A stretch of 6,498 nucleotides of DNA from contig JBHIFI010000081.1 of NCBI GenBank assembly GCA_046761005.1, positions 1-6,498 of the forward strand, read 5' to 3'. Source of the stretch: JAGMCJ01 sp046761005 (GTDB lineage: Archaea; Thermoplasmatota; Thermoplasmata; RBG-16-68-12; JAGMCJ01). The position numbers and the translations under genes were made by a program. Below, piece by piece: positions 5,464-6,498 of this stretch. Positions within the stretch are counted from its first letter, which is position 1; each line of letters opens with the position of its first letter. The notes beneath the pieces were generated by a model. It made no database searches. It was not told the origin of the DNA and was given only the letters and a program-made list of their open reading frames with translations.

Positions 5464-6395
5464 TTCGATGCCTCCAGAACGAGTGTCAGAAGCGCCATTC
5501 TAACTGGAACGCCATTGAACGCCTGCTCAAAATACTTGGCATGGTGGGTGCTGTCCACTGAGGGATGTATTTCGTCAACTCTTGGAAGAGGATGCATCAC
5601 AATCATTTCCTTCTTCGCTTCGTCGAGCAACTCAGCATCGACCTTATAGGAGCCAGCCACTTCCTGATATTCTTGCGGGTCAGGAAACCTCTCCTTCTGG
5701 ATTCGGGTCACGTAGAGGACATCAACTAGGCTAATGACATCCTTGAGATGATCCGTCACCTTCGGACGCGTGCATCCGACTTGAACATCCTCGACAATCT
5801 CTTTTGGCATCTGAAGCGTTGGGGGCGCAACGAAGTACAGTTTCGCACCAAAAAGGGAAAGCGCGTAGGAAAGAGAATGCGCGGTTCTTCCATACTTCAA
5901 GTCACCAACAAGAGCGACCTTCTGTCCTTCGATCTTTCCCTTCTCCGTCCATATGGTGAAGAGGTCAAGCATAGTCTGGGTCGGATGCTGTCCTGCACCG
6001 TCCCCAGCGTTTATGATGGGCTTCGAGGAAAAGTTCGCAGCAAGCCTGGCTGCACCCTCATGGTGATGTCTGAGAACAATCACATCTGCGTATGATTCGG
6101 CCATCTTTATCGTATCCGCGAGGGTCTCTCCTTTCTTTAGGGAGCTTCTTTCCGGGTCCGCTATTCCGATAGACCTACCGCCCAGTCTGCACATTGCGCT
6201 CTCGAAGGAGAGACGTGTCCTCGTGCTTGGCTCGAAAAAAATAGTGGCGAGTATCTTCCCTCTGAGGGATTCATCTCTCTTCTTTCCCTTGGCTACCGGA
6301 ACCATTTTCTTTGCGACCCTCAATACGTGCATGATTTCCTTTCTTGAAAAATCCTTTATGGATAGGATATCCCTCCCCTCAAACTGCATGCTCAT
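5460..6395 (-). CDS. pyrB: aspartate carbamoyltransferase catalytic chain
   Basis: A 311-residue catalytic subunit that condenses carbamoyl phosphate with L-aspartate to give N-carbamoyl-aspartate, the committed step of pyrimidine synthesis. The carbamoyl-phosphate loop FFEPSTRTRLSFE spans 53-65, with Ser57, Thr58, Arg59 and Thr60. The 80s loop SSLKKGETLADT is at 84-95, with the catalytic Lys88 donated across the subunit interface. HPTQTMLDLFT at 137-147 supplies the active-site His137. DLKYGR at 165-170, RIQKERF at 231-237 and HPLPRVDEI at 268-276 bind aspartate and close the site. Length fits the family. The ATG at 6395 is chosen; a second ATG at 6389 is two codons in. There is no Shine-Dalgarno but an AT-rich box about 28 bases upstream, so a leaderless mRNA is likely. 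It is followed by pyrI with an ATGA overlap. Confidence 0.98.
   Translation of the reverse strand: MSMQFEGRDILSIKDFSRKEIMHVLRVAKKMVPVAKGKKRDESLRGKILATIFFEPSTRTRLSFESAMCRLGGRSIGIADPERSSLKKGETLADTIKMAESYADVIVLRHHHEGAARLAANFSSKPIINAGDGAGQHPTQTMLDLFTIWTEKGKIEGQKVALVGDLKYGRTAHSLSYALSLFGAKLYFVAPPTLQMPKEIVEDVQVGCTRPKVTDHLKDVISLVDVLYVTRIQKERFPDPQEYQEVAGSYKVDAELLDEAKKEMIVMHPLPRVDEIHPSVDSTHHAKYFEQAFNGVPVRMALLTLVLEASK
5471..5475 (-). promoter_or_regulatory. Shine-Dalgarno of pyrI inside pyrB
   Basis: GGAGG within the last codons of pyrB lies 7 bases before the pyrI ATG, an ideal spacing. It shows that the internal operon gene uses Shine-Dalgarno-guided initiation although pyrB itself looks leaderless. 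Confidence 0.6.
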
Positions 6396-6419
6396 CTTTG
6401 GTCAGAATGAATTGGCAAA

Positions 6420-6427
6420 TAATAAAA
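6420..6427 (-). promoter_or_regulatory. TATA box of the pyrBI operon
   Basis: TTTTATTA on the minus strand is centred about 28 bases before the pyrB ATG. That places the start of transcription within a base or two of the start codon, with no room for a leader or a Shine-Dalgarno. No attenuator-like structure or operator can be seen in the short upstream gap. Confidence 0.5.
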
Positions 6428-6444
6428 CTACCGAGAGCTGAGGT

Positions 6445-6498
6445 TTACTTTTCGCCCTCGAAAAAGTACGTAGTCCACTCTTTCCTATCTCTCGACTT
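6445..6498 (-). CDS. C-terminal end of an unidentified gene (partial)
   Basis: The frame entering from the right edge encodes 17 residues ending in YFFEGEK, followed by TAA at 6445-6447. The charged, protein-like tail and the stop placed 49 bases before pyrB fit the end of an upstream gene on the same strand. One other frame is also open across the edge (to a stop inside the pyrB upstream region), so the call is tentative. The product cannot be identified from this fragment. Confidence 0.4.
   Translation of the reverse strand, partial: KSRDRKEWTTYFFEGEK

Noticed and set aside
4780..5649. Long plus-strand open frame of 289 codons across the coiled-coil, pyrI and pyrB genes.
   Set aside because: It is antisense to the well-supported pyrI and pyrB genes, with no recognisable motif; it is a shadow of their codon pattern.

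Overview
The window is almost certainly archaeal, most likely euryarchaeal or thermoplasmatote-like. It carries an Sm-like RNA-binding protein, a flap endonuclease of archaeal layout, an archaeal-type phosphoglucosamine/phosphomannomutase, a DUF92 membrane protein and a pyrB-pyrI pair. Gene starts have TATA-type boxes rather than -35/-10 elements. The genus cannot be told from the sequence. AGG/AGA arginine and ATA isoleucine codons are common, and GC content looks intermediate. Gene density is very high, with no gene-free stretch above 200 bases.

Left part, plus strand (1-2709): an LSm gene with its own TATA box and a purine-rich ribosome binding site is followed by a sugar-1-phosphate nucleotidyltransferase. 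That gene overlaps an alpha-phosphohexomutase (glmM type) by an ATGA. The last two enzymes form a short sugar-nucleotide route: hexose-6-P to hexose-1-P to NDP-hexose. The product is either UDP-GlcNAc or GDP-mannose, for cell-surface polymers or glycosylation.

Middle and right, minus strand (2690-6498): in transcription order there is the C-terminal tail of an unidentified gene at the right edge, then pyrB and pyrI (aspartate carbamoyltransferase catalytic and regulatory chains, ATGA overlap). These are followed by an orphan 76-residue coiled-coil protein, fen (flap endonuclease 1) and a DUF92 integral membrane protein. The 3' end of the DUF92 gene overlaps the 3' end of glmM by 20 bases. The 188-base gap between fen and the DUF92 gene holds a possible 33-codon plus-strand gene with a strongly coding-like codon pattern.

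A consistent expression logic is visible. pyrB, fen and the DUF92 gene, and perhaps the nucleotidyltransferase gene, have an AT-rich box centred 27-29 bases before the start codon and no Shine-Dalgarno, as expected for leaderless mRNAs. LSm, the coiled-coil gene and pyrI have recognisable Shine-Dalgarno sequences.

Most of the content is housekeeping. The least explained items are the 33-codon candidate, the coiled-coil orphan and the DUF92 protein. I found no mobile element, CRISPR array, rRNA or tRNA.
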